A DNA stretch of 64,000 nt, taken from NCBI GenBank assembly GCA_015956445.1, contig WIUZ02000002.1, positions 3,224,001 to 3,288,000 of the forward strand, written 5' to 3'. Source of the stretch: Thelephora terrestris (taxonomy: Eukaryota > Basidiomycota > Agaricomycetes > Thelephorales > Thelephoraceae). Shown here piece by piece: positions 9,445 through 20,358 of the stretch. Position numbers and translations under genes: made by a program. Positions within the stretch are counted from its first letter, which is position 1, and each line of letters starts with the position of its first letter. The notes beneath the pieces are model-generated. The model worked only from the letters and a program-made list of their open reading frames with translations. It did not search any database and was not told where the DNA came from.

Positions 9445-12400
9445 CTAGTCCCTAGTCAATGATCCAATAGGCCATTTTCGAACATCAGTATGAATTGTCA
9501 TGGGACGATGATCTAAAAGGCCTATCCTCTTCCTGCCACGTTTCTTCCTGGTGGTAACGGGTTTGCCTGACATTGTGCCATCAGGTAGTCGTCGTGGTGC
9601 GCCTGGGAACTGCTTATAGAATTCGGCAATTAGTTCTGGGGAATTCTCGAGGTTGTCTTCATCTTCCCAAGAATTCTCAGTGTCCGGCCAGCCTAACCAC
9701 TTGACGAGGTATTTGAGGTTACCGTGTAAGAACTTGGCATCGAGGATTTTCTCCACTTCCCATTCGGGTTCGCCTTCAACGATATCCGGGGGTGGGCGAG
9801 GGTGATTGGGGTTAAGAGGATCTTCGTGGTAGGGGAATATCTTGGAGACATTCCAGACGGAATGAACGTTCTTCCAGTAAAGGGGTAGCTTGAGTCGATA
9901 GGCATGTGTGCCAATTTTCTCAATGATCTCAAATGGACCAGAGTATCGCTCGGATAGCTTTCGGGAAGGACGGTTCAACGCTAGGTCCGAATTATCCAGA
10001 AGGACCTTGTCTCCAATATTGAATTCGGGGGTCTTGTTCCGATGACGATCGTAGAACTTCTTCATGTCTTCTGCTGCTTTGGTTAAAGATTCTTCGGTCT
10101 GTTTCTGCACCTCGTGAAGGTGAGATACGAAGTCTTCGACTGAATCGATGGGGGATTGAACTCGAGGAAGGGAACCAATGTGTGGGTGATAACCGTAGTT
10201 CGCATAGAAAGGCGTGGTCTTGAGACCAGAATGATAACGGTTGTTGAGAGCAAATTCGATAACAGGGATCCAGTCAACCCAATCGTCTTGGTGATAGGAT
10301 ATGACTGTGCGAAGGGCCTGTTCGACTTCTTGGTTGGTTCGTTCCGATTGTCCATCGGTCTGTGGATGATAAGCAGTAGACAGAGCAAGTTCCACACCTA
10401 GTTGTTTGCAAATTTCCCTGAAGGATCGTGAGGACATTTGGGGACCTCGATCAGTGATGATCTTCTTGGAGGTGCCATGACGTTTCCAAATGTTCTCCAG
10501 GTATAACTTGGCAAAGCCACTAGTATCAAGGGTATCAACGGTGGGGGCGACGTGTTTCATCTTGCCTCGTTTATCGGTATAGGTAACGACCGAATTGTAT
10601 CCTTGGCAAGGAGGGAGACCAGTGATCAGATCTGTGGTAACAACTTCCCAAAACCCTGGTGTAACATCGATGGGTTTGAGGAGTCCGTGAGGCTTCTGAT
10701 TACGGTTCTTCTGCGTTTGGCATACATGACAGTTCTGAACTCGTTCCTTGATTTCTGTCCGCATCAGTGGCCAGTAGAAGTCTCTCTGTATGACTTCTAG
10801 ACTGCCTTTAATTCCGGGATGAGCTGCAGGTCCTAAAGCGTGCAACTGCTGGAATACTTCTGAGCGTAGGAGGGATGGAACGTAGATCTTGCCACGATAA
10901 GTCCATAGTTCGCCTAGTAAGGCCCAACCGTTGGGTAGACCGTCCATTTCGGAAGACAGTTGACTTTCAGTCATCGTGTTGAATCCTTGAATGAGTGGAT
11001 CCTGTGATTGAGCGATGGCGATTTCTTTTCCAAAGTTTCGCTCATTGAGGGTTTTGGTGATGACCGAATTGATCTTCTGTGCTTCGAAGTTGTCTTTGAA
11101 GAGGGAAGGAGGTAGGAGGATTTGTTCTTCGTCGGGTACATCCTTTGGGACGTGGTCTGCGCGACGAGAGAGATGGTCAGGGACAGATGATTGTCTGCCT
11201 GGTCGATAACGAAATTCGAAATAATAGTTGGCCAAGATCTGGGACCAACGTGCCTGTCGCTTGGACAGTTTTCGCTTCGTCTTGAAATACTGAAGGTTGT
11301 TGTGATCGTTAAGGATGGTGATGGGGAACTTAGTTCCCATAAGGAAGTGATGGAAGGCTTCTAGTGCGCGGATAATAGATAGGAGTTCTCGGTCGTGAGT
11401 GTCGTAACGCGTCTCCGGATCTGTGAAACCTTGAGAAAGACAGCCAATTGGTCGCCATTTTCCTTCGTCATCTTGCTGTGACAGAACAGCACCCCAGGCA
11501 TAACCTGAAGCGTCCGTTTCGAGAATGAACTGTTTCTCGTTGTCTGGATGAAGGAGAAAGGCTTCATGAAGGAGGAGTTCCTTCAACTTTTGGTAGGCGT
11601 CTTGTTGAGGAGTTTCCCATTTCCAGGGAGCGTCTTTTCGTAAAAGGTCGTTAAGAGGTCGTGCAATGATGGAGAAGCCAGGGATGAAACGGCGGTAGTA
11701 GCTCATGATGCCTAAGTAGGCTCGTAGCTCGGAAACGGTAGTGGGTACTGGCCAATCGGTAATTCCTGCGAGTTTGACAGGGTCTGGACGGATTCCTTTG
11801 CCCGAGATGTAATGTCCTAGATAAGGAATCTCTTTCTGCATTATAACGCACTTCTCCGGTTTAAGGGATAGTTTGTGTTCTCGGCAGAGTTGGAAGATTT
11901 CTTTTAGAACGGAGAGATGAAATTCTTCGGGGCTAAGGAGTTTTCGTGGGTCGTAGGAGGTTCCAATGCCTATGTCGTCGATGAAGGTTCCCGTATCGCC
12001 TCGTCGTATCTGAACGATGAAGATAGAGTCCATCATGGTCTGAAAAGTGGCAGGAGCGTTGCACTGTCCAAACGTCATGACGAGGGATTCGAAGAGTCCT
12101 CGGTTGGTGGTGAACGCGGTTTTCCATTCGTCGCCTTCGCGCATTCGAACATTGTAGTATCCAGAGCGAATGTCGAGGGCAGAGAAGTAGAGACAGCCTT
12201 TCCATTTCTGGATAAGCTCATCAATACGAGGAAGGGGGTAAGCGTTCTTCTTGGTGATGTCGTTGAGTCTTCGGTAATCGATAACCATACGTTTCTTGCC
12301 ATCCTTCTTATTGATAAAGAAGACAGGGGATGCCAAGGGTGACTCCGAACGACGGATTCGACCATTTGCGAGGTTTTCTTCGATGAAGATATCGAGTTCC

Positions 12401-13263
12401 TTCTGTTCGTCGTAGGAAAGGGGATAGGTATGTGGTTTCCAAAGCTGTGATTCCCAGTCGGGTACTAGCTCGATTTTGTGATCCCATTTTCGGTGTGGGG
12501 GTAATTCTTGATAGGTCATTTCTTCAAATACATCCGCATACGCCTTGAGTGGTCCTTTTCGAATGTCTTCGATGGTAAGGACTTTCTTGTTCTTCAAGTC
12601 GTCTATAGCCCAACGCATGGCAGCGTTTTCTTTGGCATTGATAGAATGAGCGATACGATTGATGTCGAATTGAGAAGAGTACTCCGTGATAACCGAAGCG
12701 TAATCAAGTGCAGAGGGTAGAACGTCGGATAAAGATTGATGAGCGATGCATGAGGAGGGACATCTGGTGAATGAGACTTGTCCAGTTCGCCAATCGATTT
12801 CCGGATTATGGGTTCGTAACCAGGTCATACCCACGATCATAGTCTTGGTGCCTATGTCCGTGACAAGGAACCATTCGGCAGAAATGTGTCCTTTGAAGCT
12901 AAGGGTAAGCTTCGTTTGATGGGTAATGGTAGTGGCATTGAACGTGTCATCTGCATTGATGGCATAGATAGGGGTAGTGAGCTTCCGAGTGGAGAGGGCA
13001 TGATCTTGAACAAATGAGCGTGAAATGTAGGTGGCGGTTGCGCCCGAATCAAGGAGGGCTTCGATGTCGTAAATTTCGTCAGATGAAACTGCAATCTGCA
13101 GTTTGATCATGGGGAATAGTCGTGAAAGTCGTGACGATGTTCTGTTGACAACTTTTTGGTTTTCGAGAGCGGCGAGAGGATGCAAAGAGAGTGGGAAAGC
13201 AGATTCGATTCGCTGCTTTAGAGAGGCTAAAAGTACATGTGATTCAGGAAAAGAGGGAAGCAT
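9445..13263 (-). CDS. pol: A1 pol polyprotein (protease, RT, RNase H, integrase, chromodomain)
   Basis: This single 1,272-residue frame contains, in order: an aspartic protease motif LLDSGATATYI near residue 70; reverse transcriptase with LDIRSGYYNVRM and the catalytic FIDDIGIG (a variant of YVDD); RNase H with LETDASGYAWGAV; the integrase zinc finger (HALGPAAHPG... CHVCQTQKN) and core with TTDLITGLPP and TDRGPQMSSRSF; and a C-terminal chromodomain, YLVKWLGWPDTENSWE. The chromodomain places it in the chromovirus branch of Ty3/gypsy, whose integrases target chromatin through that domain. It starts 65 bases after the gag stop in another frame; how the two are coupled is not shown. Confidence 0.95.
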   Translation of the reverse strand: MLPSFPESHVLLASLKQRIESAFPLSLHPLAALENQKVVNRTSSRLSRLFPMIKLQIAVSSDEIYDIEALLDSGATATYISRSFVQDHALSTRKLTTPIYAINADDTFNATTITHQTKLTLSFKGHISAEWFLVTDIGTKTMIVGMTWLRTHNPEIDWRTGQVSFTRCPSSCIAHQSLSDVLPSALDYASVITEYSSQFDINRIAHSINAKENAAMRWAIDDLKNKKVLTIEDIRKGPLKAYADVFEEMTYQELPPHRKWDHKIELVPDWESQLWKPHTYPLSYDEQKELDIFIEENLANGRIRRSESPLASPVFFINKKDGKKRMVIDYRRLNDITKKNAYPLPRIDELIQKWKGCLYFSALDIRSGYYNVRMREGDEWKTAFTTNRGLFESLVMTFGQCNAPATFQTMMDSIFIVQIRRGDTGTFIDDIGIGTSYDPRKLLSPEEFHLSVLKEIFQLCREHKLSLKPEKCVIMQKEIPYLGHYISGKGIRPDPVKLAGITDWPVPTTVSELRAYLGIMSYYRRFIPGFSIIARPLNDLLRKDAPWKWETPQQDAYQKLKELLLHEAFLLHPDNEKQFILETDASGYAWGAVLSQQDDEGKWRPIGCLSQGFTDPETRYDTHDRELLSIIRALEAFHHFLMGTKFPITILNDHNNLQYFKTKRKLSKRQARWSQILANYYFEFRYRPGRQSSVPDHLSRRADHVPKDVPDEEQILLPPSLFKDNFEAQKINSVITKTLNERNFGKEIAIAQSQDPLIQGFNTMTESQLSSEMDGLPNGWALLGELWTYRGKIYVPSLLRSEVFQQLHALGPAAHPGIKGSLEVIQRDFYWPLMRTEIKERVQNCHVCQTQKNRNQKPHGLLKPIDVTPGFWEVVTTDLITGLPPCQGYNSVVTYTDKRGKMKHVAPTVDTLDTSGFAKLYLENIWKRHGTSKKIITDRGPQMSSRSFREICKQLGVELALSTAYHPQTDGQSERTNQEVEQALRTVISYHQDDWVDWIPVIEFALNNRYHSGLKTTPFYANYGYHPHIGSLPRVQSPIDSVEDFVSHLHEVQKQTEESLTKAAEDMKKFYDRHRNKTPEFNIGDKVLLDNSDLALNRPSRKLSERYSGPFEIIEKIGTHAYRLKLPLYWKNVHSVWNVSKIFPYHEDPLNPNHPRPPPDIVEGEPEWEVEKILDAKFLHGNLKYLVKWLGWPDTENSWEDEDNLENSPELIAEFYKQFPGAPRRLPDGTMSGKPVTTRKKRGRKRIGLLDHRPMTIHTDVRKWPIGSLTRD

Positions 13264-13328
13264 AGGGATATCGTCCGCAATCTGAGAAAAATCAAGACTC
13301 GCCGGTGTTGTCTGTCCGGTCTGTCCAT

Positions 13329-15215
13329 CTAAAAAGACTCCTGGTCTTCTTGTCCCATGTCTGGTCCATAATTCGGGGCTCCTGGGATCGAGCCAAAAGG
13401 TTCTTCTTCCAGGTCAATAAGATTTTCTTCTTCTTCTGCTTCTTCTTCGTTGTCAAACACTCCTGCTTCTTCGAATGCTGCCAAGGGATCTTCCAATTCG
13501 TATTCATCGTTCCCTTCCTGTCCAAAACCTTGGATGCCGTAGATGTATTCTAGAGCGTGCTCTAGTTGTTGAACATGGGTGGAGTCCAACTGTCGAATGT
13601 TGGCCGTGCAATTCCTAGCGTAATGGCCAGGTTGGTTACAGGCGTAACAAATGACTTTTCGAGGAGGGGGTTTGGATCCAGAGGGCTTGGAGGGATTCGG
13701 TTTCTTCGAAGAAGATGCCGGTTTGAGATTTCCACCTGTAGGATAAGGAGCTAGACGAGGGTGTGCGGCTTTGACAGGAGGTTTGGACTGCGGTCGACGT
13801 AGAAGGACTCGGGGTTGTTGGCGCATGGCGTCGACTTGCATAGGTCCATAACCTTTGACATTAGAAGGTTGATAGTTTTGGTGTTGGGTGTTCTTTCCAA
13901 AACTATTTCCGTATTCGTGCCTGTCGTATTCCCTAGTCGAGTCTAGCTGTTCTTGCATTTGAATCAACGCGTCCTTCCACTCATCGTAAGTGGTAGGAGG
14001 TTTTTCGCGCATAAGGAGTTGCGTGCGAAAAGTTGGGAAGGTGTTCTGCTTCAAATGGAAGAAGGCCTGTGGTTTGGTGATATCAACCGCTTGTCGTCTG
14101 AAATCTTCGAACGCGTCGTAGAAGGCTCGGCACTTTTGACCTTTGTTTTGTTTGTAAGCCATCATCCTTCGATGGAAGTATTGGGGAGCGTTTTGTATTC
14201 CGTATAGCTTCAGGAATTGTGCGGTGAAAGCATCCCAATTATCGAAGTAATGAGGTTTGACGTTTCCAGCGGTACTGGTGGCCAAAGCGTTGCGAACATT
14301 CTGTGCCCATTGCTTGGTTTTATTGCACTTGCTGAGGAGATTAAGGGTGACAAGAATTCGATTCTTCGTGTACCTCATCGCTTTAGGCTTCGTTTTGAAG
14401 TAAGCGGCAAGTCGGTCCAAAAAGGGTTGTGCGTCCGTTTCTGCTCCAGAAAACTCTTCAGGCCTGGGAAAGTCTTTAATGTCTTCAACTCCCGGTTCCA
14501 ACGGAAACGACTCATAGTCAACGTTAGCAGTAGGGGTGGATAGGATAGGGTTGGTAACTGTCTGAATCCGTTGAGGAGGAGTGATAGCCGTAAGGAGGGC
14601 ATTGAAGTTAGCTTGGGTAGCCAATGGTGCGGCCTGTGCAGCTGTAAGCTGTTGGTTCAGCGCTTGGTTTTGCGCTTGAAGCTGCGTCTGTAAGGCTGCT
14701 GATTGTACCAAGTAGCGTTGCAGATCAGTTGCATCTGCGACGTTATAGGTATCATTTCCCAAGGTAACGTTGTTGACTGCCATGATTATTGGAGGTGTCT
14801 GAAGAGGTGGTACAGGTAGATGGCTTGGCGTTGTCGGTGTAAGAGGTCGTGAAGCAACTGAAGGTTCTGGAGAACGAGGAAGATTTGGAGAAGGAGGAGG
14901 AAATACCGGGGAGGAATGGTGAGACGAGCGAGGAGATTGTTGAGAGACTGGGGTGACTCTTCGAAGAGCGTCTTCGTAGACGGAGTGATCTGAAGAGGCT
15001 GGGGTAACCGGCCTAGGTTCTAACGGTTCGTCGTCGTCAAGGAAACCTCCAGGTAAATCTGAAAGTTGTGAAGAAGAGGGGAGAAGAGCGAGTTGTCGTG
15101 GGACAGGGGTGTGGAGAGGGGACTGAGAAGTAGGAGTTGATTGAAAGGAGGGGATGCGAGGGGTGAAACGAGATAAAAGAGTTGAGCTGTTTGAAGCGAG
15201 AGTAGCACGGTACAC
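13329..15215 (-). CDS. gag: A1 gag protein with CCHC zinc knuckle
   Basis: This 628-residue frame has a Ser/Pro-rich N terminus, a Gln-rich coiled-coil segment (QLQAQNQALNQQL), a retrotransposon capsid region (FSGAETDAQPFLDRLAAYF through DEWKDALIQMQEQLD), and a nucleocapsid knuckle CYACNQPGHYARNC near residue 535, followed by an acidic C terminus (EEAEEEENLIDLEEE). Gag forms the virus-like particle. It lies directly inside the 5' LTR, upstream of pol. Confidence 0.93.
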   Translation of the reverse strand: MYRATLASNSSTLLSRFTPRIPSFQSTPTSQSPLHTPVPRQLALLPSSSQLSDLPGGFLDDDEPLEPRPVTPASSDHSVYEDALRRVTPVSQQSPRSSHHSSPVFPPPSPNLPRSPEPSVASRPLTPTTPSHLPVPPLQTPPIIMAVNNVTLGNDTYNVADATDLQRYLVQSAALQTQLQAQNQALNQQLTAAQAAPLATQANFNALLTAITPPQRIQTVTNPILSTPTANVDYESFPLEPGVEDIKDFPRPEEFSGAETDAQPFLDRLAAYFKTKPKAMRYTKNRILVTLNLLSKCNKTKQWAQNVRNALATSTAGNVKPHYFDNWDAFTAQFLKLYGIQNAPQYFHRRMMAYKQNKGQKCRAFYDAFEDFRRQAVDITKPQAFFHLKQNTFPTFRTQLLMREKPPTTYDEWKDALIQMQEQLDSTREYDRHEYGNSFGKNTQHQNYQPSNVKGYGPMQVDAMRQQPRVLLRRPQSKPPVKAAHPRLAPYPTGGNLKPASSSKKPNPSKPSGSKPPPRKVICYACNQPGHYARNCTANIRQLDSTHVQQLEHALEYIYGIQGFGQEGNDEYELEDPLAAFEEAGVFDNEEEAEEEENLIDLEEEPFGSIPGAPNYGPDMGQEDQESF

Positions 15216-15441
15216 TCGAGCTTCAGCTGGAGATGAGAGACGTTGTAAGGAGGGTTGAGAGGGTGAAGGCTGTGTACGACGCCTTTGAGGGGTGTCTTCT
15301 GTAGACGAATCTGATTCCTCTCCTGAGACAGGGGGCCGAAATATACTTCTGTTAGACGAAATGGTTGTCCGTCTTTAAGTAACAGTGATAGTTTCGCGAT
15401 GTGGTGGGTGAACAAGGTACCGGCTGGTAGTTTTGTTACTC

Positions 15442-18400
15442 TGTCAGGGCCACTCTACCCCAACAACTACCAGTTCACTGAGCCGACTCCGCAGAGTACT
15501 CACTAGTCCAACTAGCTTGTGAGAGAACGATCACGTCTCTATTCTTCCGGTAGGTTGTCCGAGGTCACTACAAGTCAGGTCGAAATCCTAAAGAGAAACC
15601 CAACCTAAACCGCACTTCGTTCGGTTTAACAAGCAAGGGTTGATCCCTACAACAGGATTGATGACTCCACCAGTTGATCGACTGGACGCTCGAGGTGTTC
15701 TAATATGACTGCTGGGAGTCTATAGTTACGAGGCGCAGTTGACGCGCAGAGCGGGAGGGAGAGCAGATGGGGGTGTCTTGGATCAAACAAGAAACTCTGA
15801 CTTGTCCTTAACTGCAACTGGGCTGAGAAGGGCAGAGGATTTCCTGAGGTAACAAAACTAAGGTACTACGATACAGCCACAGTTGCTACTTATACTAAAA
15901 GGAGTGGCCATGACGTCAATACCCTAATATACCCTTATCAAGTCCGAACAAAGGGAGATAAGGAGTGTGAGAACGCTAAGTAAGGGAAGCGAACAAAGGT
16001 GACGCGTGGGAGAATAAAGGACAAAGGGCCTTACTAGCGTGTGAAGGATTGCATAAAAGATAACGAATGTCCGCATGAAACATAGGGGTAAAGATAACAC
16101 TAGTCCTAAAAGAAATAGGGGCATGGGGTCATGAAAGTTCATACCTGGGGATCAAACCCAAGGGTCAGGTGGCAATCTCCCTTTACATAGTTGTACCAGC
16201 GGATTCGGGAGTAGAGCCATGCAAACATCCCTTGTTGTCTGTAGGCGGTAACAGCATCACGGACTAGTGGCAACCTCAACGTACGTCCGAACATGAGGAG
16301 GTCGTGCCTAGACTCATGGGACATGAGGGATTACAGATTCGCCGGCGTTTCACGCTAACGGCTACTCCACATGCGCTGGGCTAACCAGAAGAATCCTAAG
16401 GCGATGCTTCCGAATAGCGGCGAGTCCTTCCTCCGGTTAGGAGACTGTGATGTGACTGTCCACGTGTGTGATCAGGGTCCAGGGTTGATCGTAATCGTAA
16501 AGTCATGAGGGGTCGTAAAAGGGGTTCGTGATGTCATAAAGGGGTCATCAGGGTCTTGAGACCTATTTTTAGTGCGCGCGCGTTCTAGGCGTTCCGGAAC
16601 GAAGTTCTTCCAAGGCCGTCCCGCGGGCCGAGGTGTCAGCTTGATATAGTAAGCCGACGATGATGGTACAGGGGCGGAAGTTGATGTGACCCGGACCAAT
16701 GAGGTTCGTCGAGGTAGGTCACGTGAAGGATCACCGATCTAGGCTATAAGAAGGACGTCTTCTTGGAGCCATCCTTGATCAGCAACACCAGCAACTTCCC
16801 CATCATCTTACCAAAACATGTCCTTCCCCAACAACCATACCTACAAAGTCGCCAACGGCATCTCCACCATCTCTCGCATCGACCGTCGTGCCGCCGCCCG
16901 CAAGTCCTACGCTTGTGCAGCTGGGACTCCCTATACCACGGATGACCAGGTATGGGGGAGACCTAGAGCTTTGCTTCGTTAGCGCTAACGCCTTCCTCTA
17001 GGTAGAGGTTACGTTCTTTTGGGCGTTGATGTCCAGCTAACGGCTTCTAGATCTTGGAGGTCGTCACGGAGGTGGACCCTGAACGTCTCAGGGAGACTAT
17101 GCCTCATTTGATGGGGTTGACCTGGGACGATGAGCTCTGGGTCCGTACAATCATTGCCGAGAAGGTGGCCTTCCGAATGAGGGGTAGGTTCGGAGAGTTG
17201 GAGCATCCGATCAAGAAGGAGCTCTGGTACACCCTGCAAAGGGGAATCTACGATCAGGACCTATTGGAGCACGGGGCAACCGTTCCTCGGGCCGTCCGCC
17301 ATGCCACTGCTGCCACGTCATTGTTGTGGTCGCTCGTTCGGGAGGGGGAGAGCAAGGTAGGTTCTCCGTTTGAATATTCGAGTATGACTCTCGAATAATC
17401 AAACTGCCTAGGTTGAACGTTTGGAACGTGAGGTGAAGGAAGCGAAGGCAGACGTCCTTCGTCTATCTGCGGAGGGTCTTCAGATGAAGGAGACCTTGGC
17501 CGCCTTCCAGCAGGGGACGAACGAGGCGTTGGAGGCAATGGTCGCCAACCATCAAGAGTTGATCGCCGGGTTGAAGGTTCGGGACAACAACATCAAGGGA
17601 GCGTTGGCCAGGAGGGATGAAAAGGTAATGCCGCTTTCATCATTTGCTTAGAATGATGGAAGCTGACATTTCCTAGACCGAAGAACTCGAGAACGTGGTG
17701 GCCGTGTTGACAGCGCAGCTCGAGTCCTTGCAGGACAAAACCTGCAACTGTAAGGAGGGTCCCAAATTGGTTGGTCAGGGGACCGCCGACGTTCCGTTCG
17801 AGCTGGAGTACGCCGACGAGGTGGTACTCCCATCTCCTAACCCGTCGTCCTATGCGACGCCTCCGATCGAGAACGCGGTTCCAGTTCCGACTCCAGGTCC
17901 GGCTTCCACCTTGGCCGCTTCCGACAAGGAGAACTGTGGGCGCTGCGTCTTGCAGCCGATCCATCAGTTGGTGAAGATCGAGGACGAGGTCATGGAGGTT
18001 GACCGAGCTGAAGATGCTCCGAGGGTCGCCGAGGTACGTCCGGTGACTAAGGGGCAACGTTGCAAGCGCTCTCGACGCCGTCCTGCTCATCGCATGGCTC
18101 CATCGGCTAATCCTTACCCTCGACCAGTTGAGTCGGATGGTGACCAGTCTGGTCGAGGTGGGGGACGAGAGTTCAGCTATCGGGTCCACCGTCCCTACCG
18201 ACAGGTCGAGTCGGAGATCCAGCTTCGCCACCAGCTACGACTCGCAAGACAGGATCCCACCCAGGGGTCCGACGAGGGAGACGGAGGGTCGCTTGCCGAC
18301 TACGTCGATAGTGCTGGAGGGCAGTCACCCAGTGATGGCGATGTGGGACCAGGTGTTCCAGAGTTCAGTGACATCTGGGAGGCTGATCGGTCCGCTCGAA

Positions 18401-18742
18401 GGAGTCTCTTCCTATCGGCTTGAACTAGTCGTTCAGCTGAGTGCCGAAGATGGTGACGCCATGTTCGGGGAGGTTCTTGCGAGGAGGGGCCAGCACTACG
18501 ATCTCCGAGATGGACGTTTGGCGACCTTCAGGCCTGCCGTAGATAGAGTCGACTTTTAAGGATGTAGGATAGCACTTGTATAGCTCGTTGTGGATTCGCT
18601 GGGAATAGTACGCGCGTGTGTGTGTTTCGAATGATTGGCATGAAGGATAAGGAGTGTGAAGCATTCCAAACATAAGAAGTGGTAAGAAGAGTTCGAAGAA
18701 AGAGCGTGTTATAAAAAGTTTAAAAATACCATGTTCCTGACA
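15442..18742 (-). repeat. A1 long terminal repeat (5' LTR in element sense)
   Basis: This is the partner of the repeat at 6,124-9,424 and carries the same open frames at offset 9,318 (for example 16,472-16,699 minus and 17,695-18,423 plus). The right edge is followed by the TGCAC duplication and by the continuation of the DDE_1 gene. I could not name a tRNA primer site at the inner edge (about 15,420-15,441). Confidence 0.92.
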
Positions 18743-19702
18743 TGCACCCAATTACACCAAGGCAACACAGGAGCTGAAATTCCTCTTTGAAAGTTCTGGG
18801 AGTGACACCTTAGTACTGGTCAACAATGAAGACCATGAAAAGCTACGTCATCAAAATCCTCGCACCATACTTCCAATCAAACTGCCAGCAGCTTGATTCA
18901 ACCAACCAGTTGTGCGTTTGGCAAATTGATTGCTGGTCTGTCCACCAATCATTAGAGTTTTGTACTTGGATGTGAACAGCTTATCCATGGATCCAAATCC
19001 ATTATGTTCCTGCCAATTGCACTGGCCTCTTCCAGGCCTGTGATATTTGAATTCAAAGGATTCTCAAGCTTGCCATCAGGAGATCTGCCCTCAAAGCCAT
19101 TTTTGATGAAACCATGAAACAGCTGAATGCTGGTGTTCCAGCCAGCAAAGTTACATTTGAGAAGAGGTTACCTGTTGTTCGGGACCAGTCTGTGGGTTGG
19201 CTTGTAAATGGATATGAAGCTATCAACAAGCATGAAATTGTAAAAAAGGTATGTTGTTCCCTTAAGGATTTCCAATTTTTCCTCTTACATATCTTGTTTT
19301 ACACATTCAAACTTTGCCCAACAGGGAAAGGGGGCTTCAACCTTTCTATGAGAGTTTGACCAGTGAAAAAGCCAAGACTGCTCTTGCAGAGCAAACTGCA
19401 GCTAGTCCAGGGTTTGTAAAGAGTCTAAATTGGCCAGAAACAGGGAGTGAGGAAGTTGTGGTTGGGGAAGAAGTCCTATATGATGAAGTCGACTCATCAA
19501 GGACAGTTGAGGTGGAGGTGGGGGCTCTGATCTTGCGGGAGCCAAGCCATATCATAGGAGAGTGGGAATCCAGGCCAGTTGATGACAATGATGATGATGT
19601 GCACATCATAGGGCCATTTATGGGGAAGTATACAGGATGTGACTTTTCATCCTGTACAGCAACCAATGAGTGGATGGAGTGGGACGTGGCATCCAATGTG
19701 TA
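18743..19702 (+). pseudogene. DDE_1 transposase, right part
   Basis: The coding text cut by A1 resumes here after the duplicated TGCAC. It shows the second catalytic region (WQIDCWSVHQS near 18,922), then the HYVPANCTGLFQ block near 19,000, which precedes the third acidic site in this family, and FEKRLPVVRDQSVGWLVNGYEAI near 19,150-19,220. A short AT-rich gap near 19,248-19,325 looks like an intron. The C-terminal frame to 19,702 is acidic (DDNDDDVHIIGPF). Frame shifts show decay. Confidence 0.6.
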
Positions 19703-20087
19703 GTCTTATGTACTTATACAGCCATCCAATATTACAACCTCAACTACAAAATAAGCCCAAGTATAGGGACAGTATCAGACTGCAATAAACAGTGGGACCT
19801 GGCCTCCATATTGTGTGATTTCTCAACCCATGTTGTGTAATAATTGATGATTAAGAGAGGTAGGAAATAAGGCCAAAATTTTACCAATGACAAGGCCAAA
19901 GCTAGTGTAGAAATCTTTTTATACCCTGTTGTCGGGTTCATGGGGAGTGTAGTGTTATGTTCTATGCAGAAGATAACTAACACCCTTTGGTTTGCTTAGA
20001 GACTAGAATATAGAAACCAAGCAGGCTGGTTGATTAGTCAATGAACTAGACTAACAACTTCACAGGGTAGAGTGGGGTTCCTCTTTC
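19703..20087. other. 3' flank of the DDE_1 gene, no gene
   Basis: AT-rich non-coding text between the transposase stop and cassette B1. It continues beyond B1 at 22,359-22,491. It probably belongs to the old DNA transposon; no inverted terminal repeat was found. Confidence 0.35.
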
Positions 20088-20358
20088 TGTCATGAACACG
20101 TGACATAGTAGCCAAGATCACACAAGTAATTCAAGACATTGGTCTTATTCGCAGAAATAATAGTACATTGGCAGCTAGCAAGAACTACAAATTCAGACAA
20201 GGACAAACGGGTCTACGTCGCATGAACAGTCCTGAGCAAACGGGCAACGATGAGCGAAGTGGTGAGGGTTATGAACACTCTCAGGACAATACAAATACGC
20301 TCGCGTCACCGGATCCTGCCAACACTCCCTACACCCCAACACATCATGATATAGACTA

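Larger units (their letters stand above)
6124..18742 (-). mobile_element. complete Ty3/gypsy chromovirus A1 (12.6 kb)
   Basis: Two 3,301-bp direct repeats (6,124-9,424 and 15,442-18,742, offset 9,318) enclose gag and pol on the minus strand. The repeats begin TGTCAGG and end CCTGACA. The flanks are TGCAC on both sides (6,119-6,123 and 18,743-18,747), a clean 5-bp target duplication. The two repeats show no difference in any translated open frame I compared, so the insertion is very young. A chromodomain closes pol. The element looks whole. Its insertion target is the DDE_1 gene of an older DNA transposon. Confidence 0.95.
3154..19702 (+). mobile_element. old DNA transposon with Ulp1-like and DDE_1 regions, split by A1
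   Basis: Two recognisable coding zones in the same direction, a Ulp1-type cysteine protease and a DDE_1 transposase, lie on both sides of the chromovirus A1 (6,124-18,742). The transposase continues across the A1 target duplication, so the two flanks were once contiguous. Frames change several times, so the element is decayed. Its terminal repeats were not identified. Ulp1 proteases are known as passengers of KDZ and some other fungal transposons; the pairing with a pogo-like DDE_1 domain is my reading of the motifs. Confidence 0.65.
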
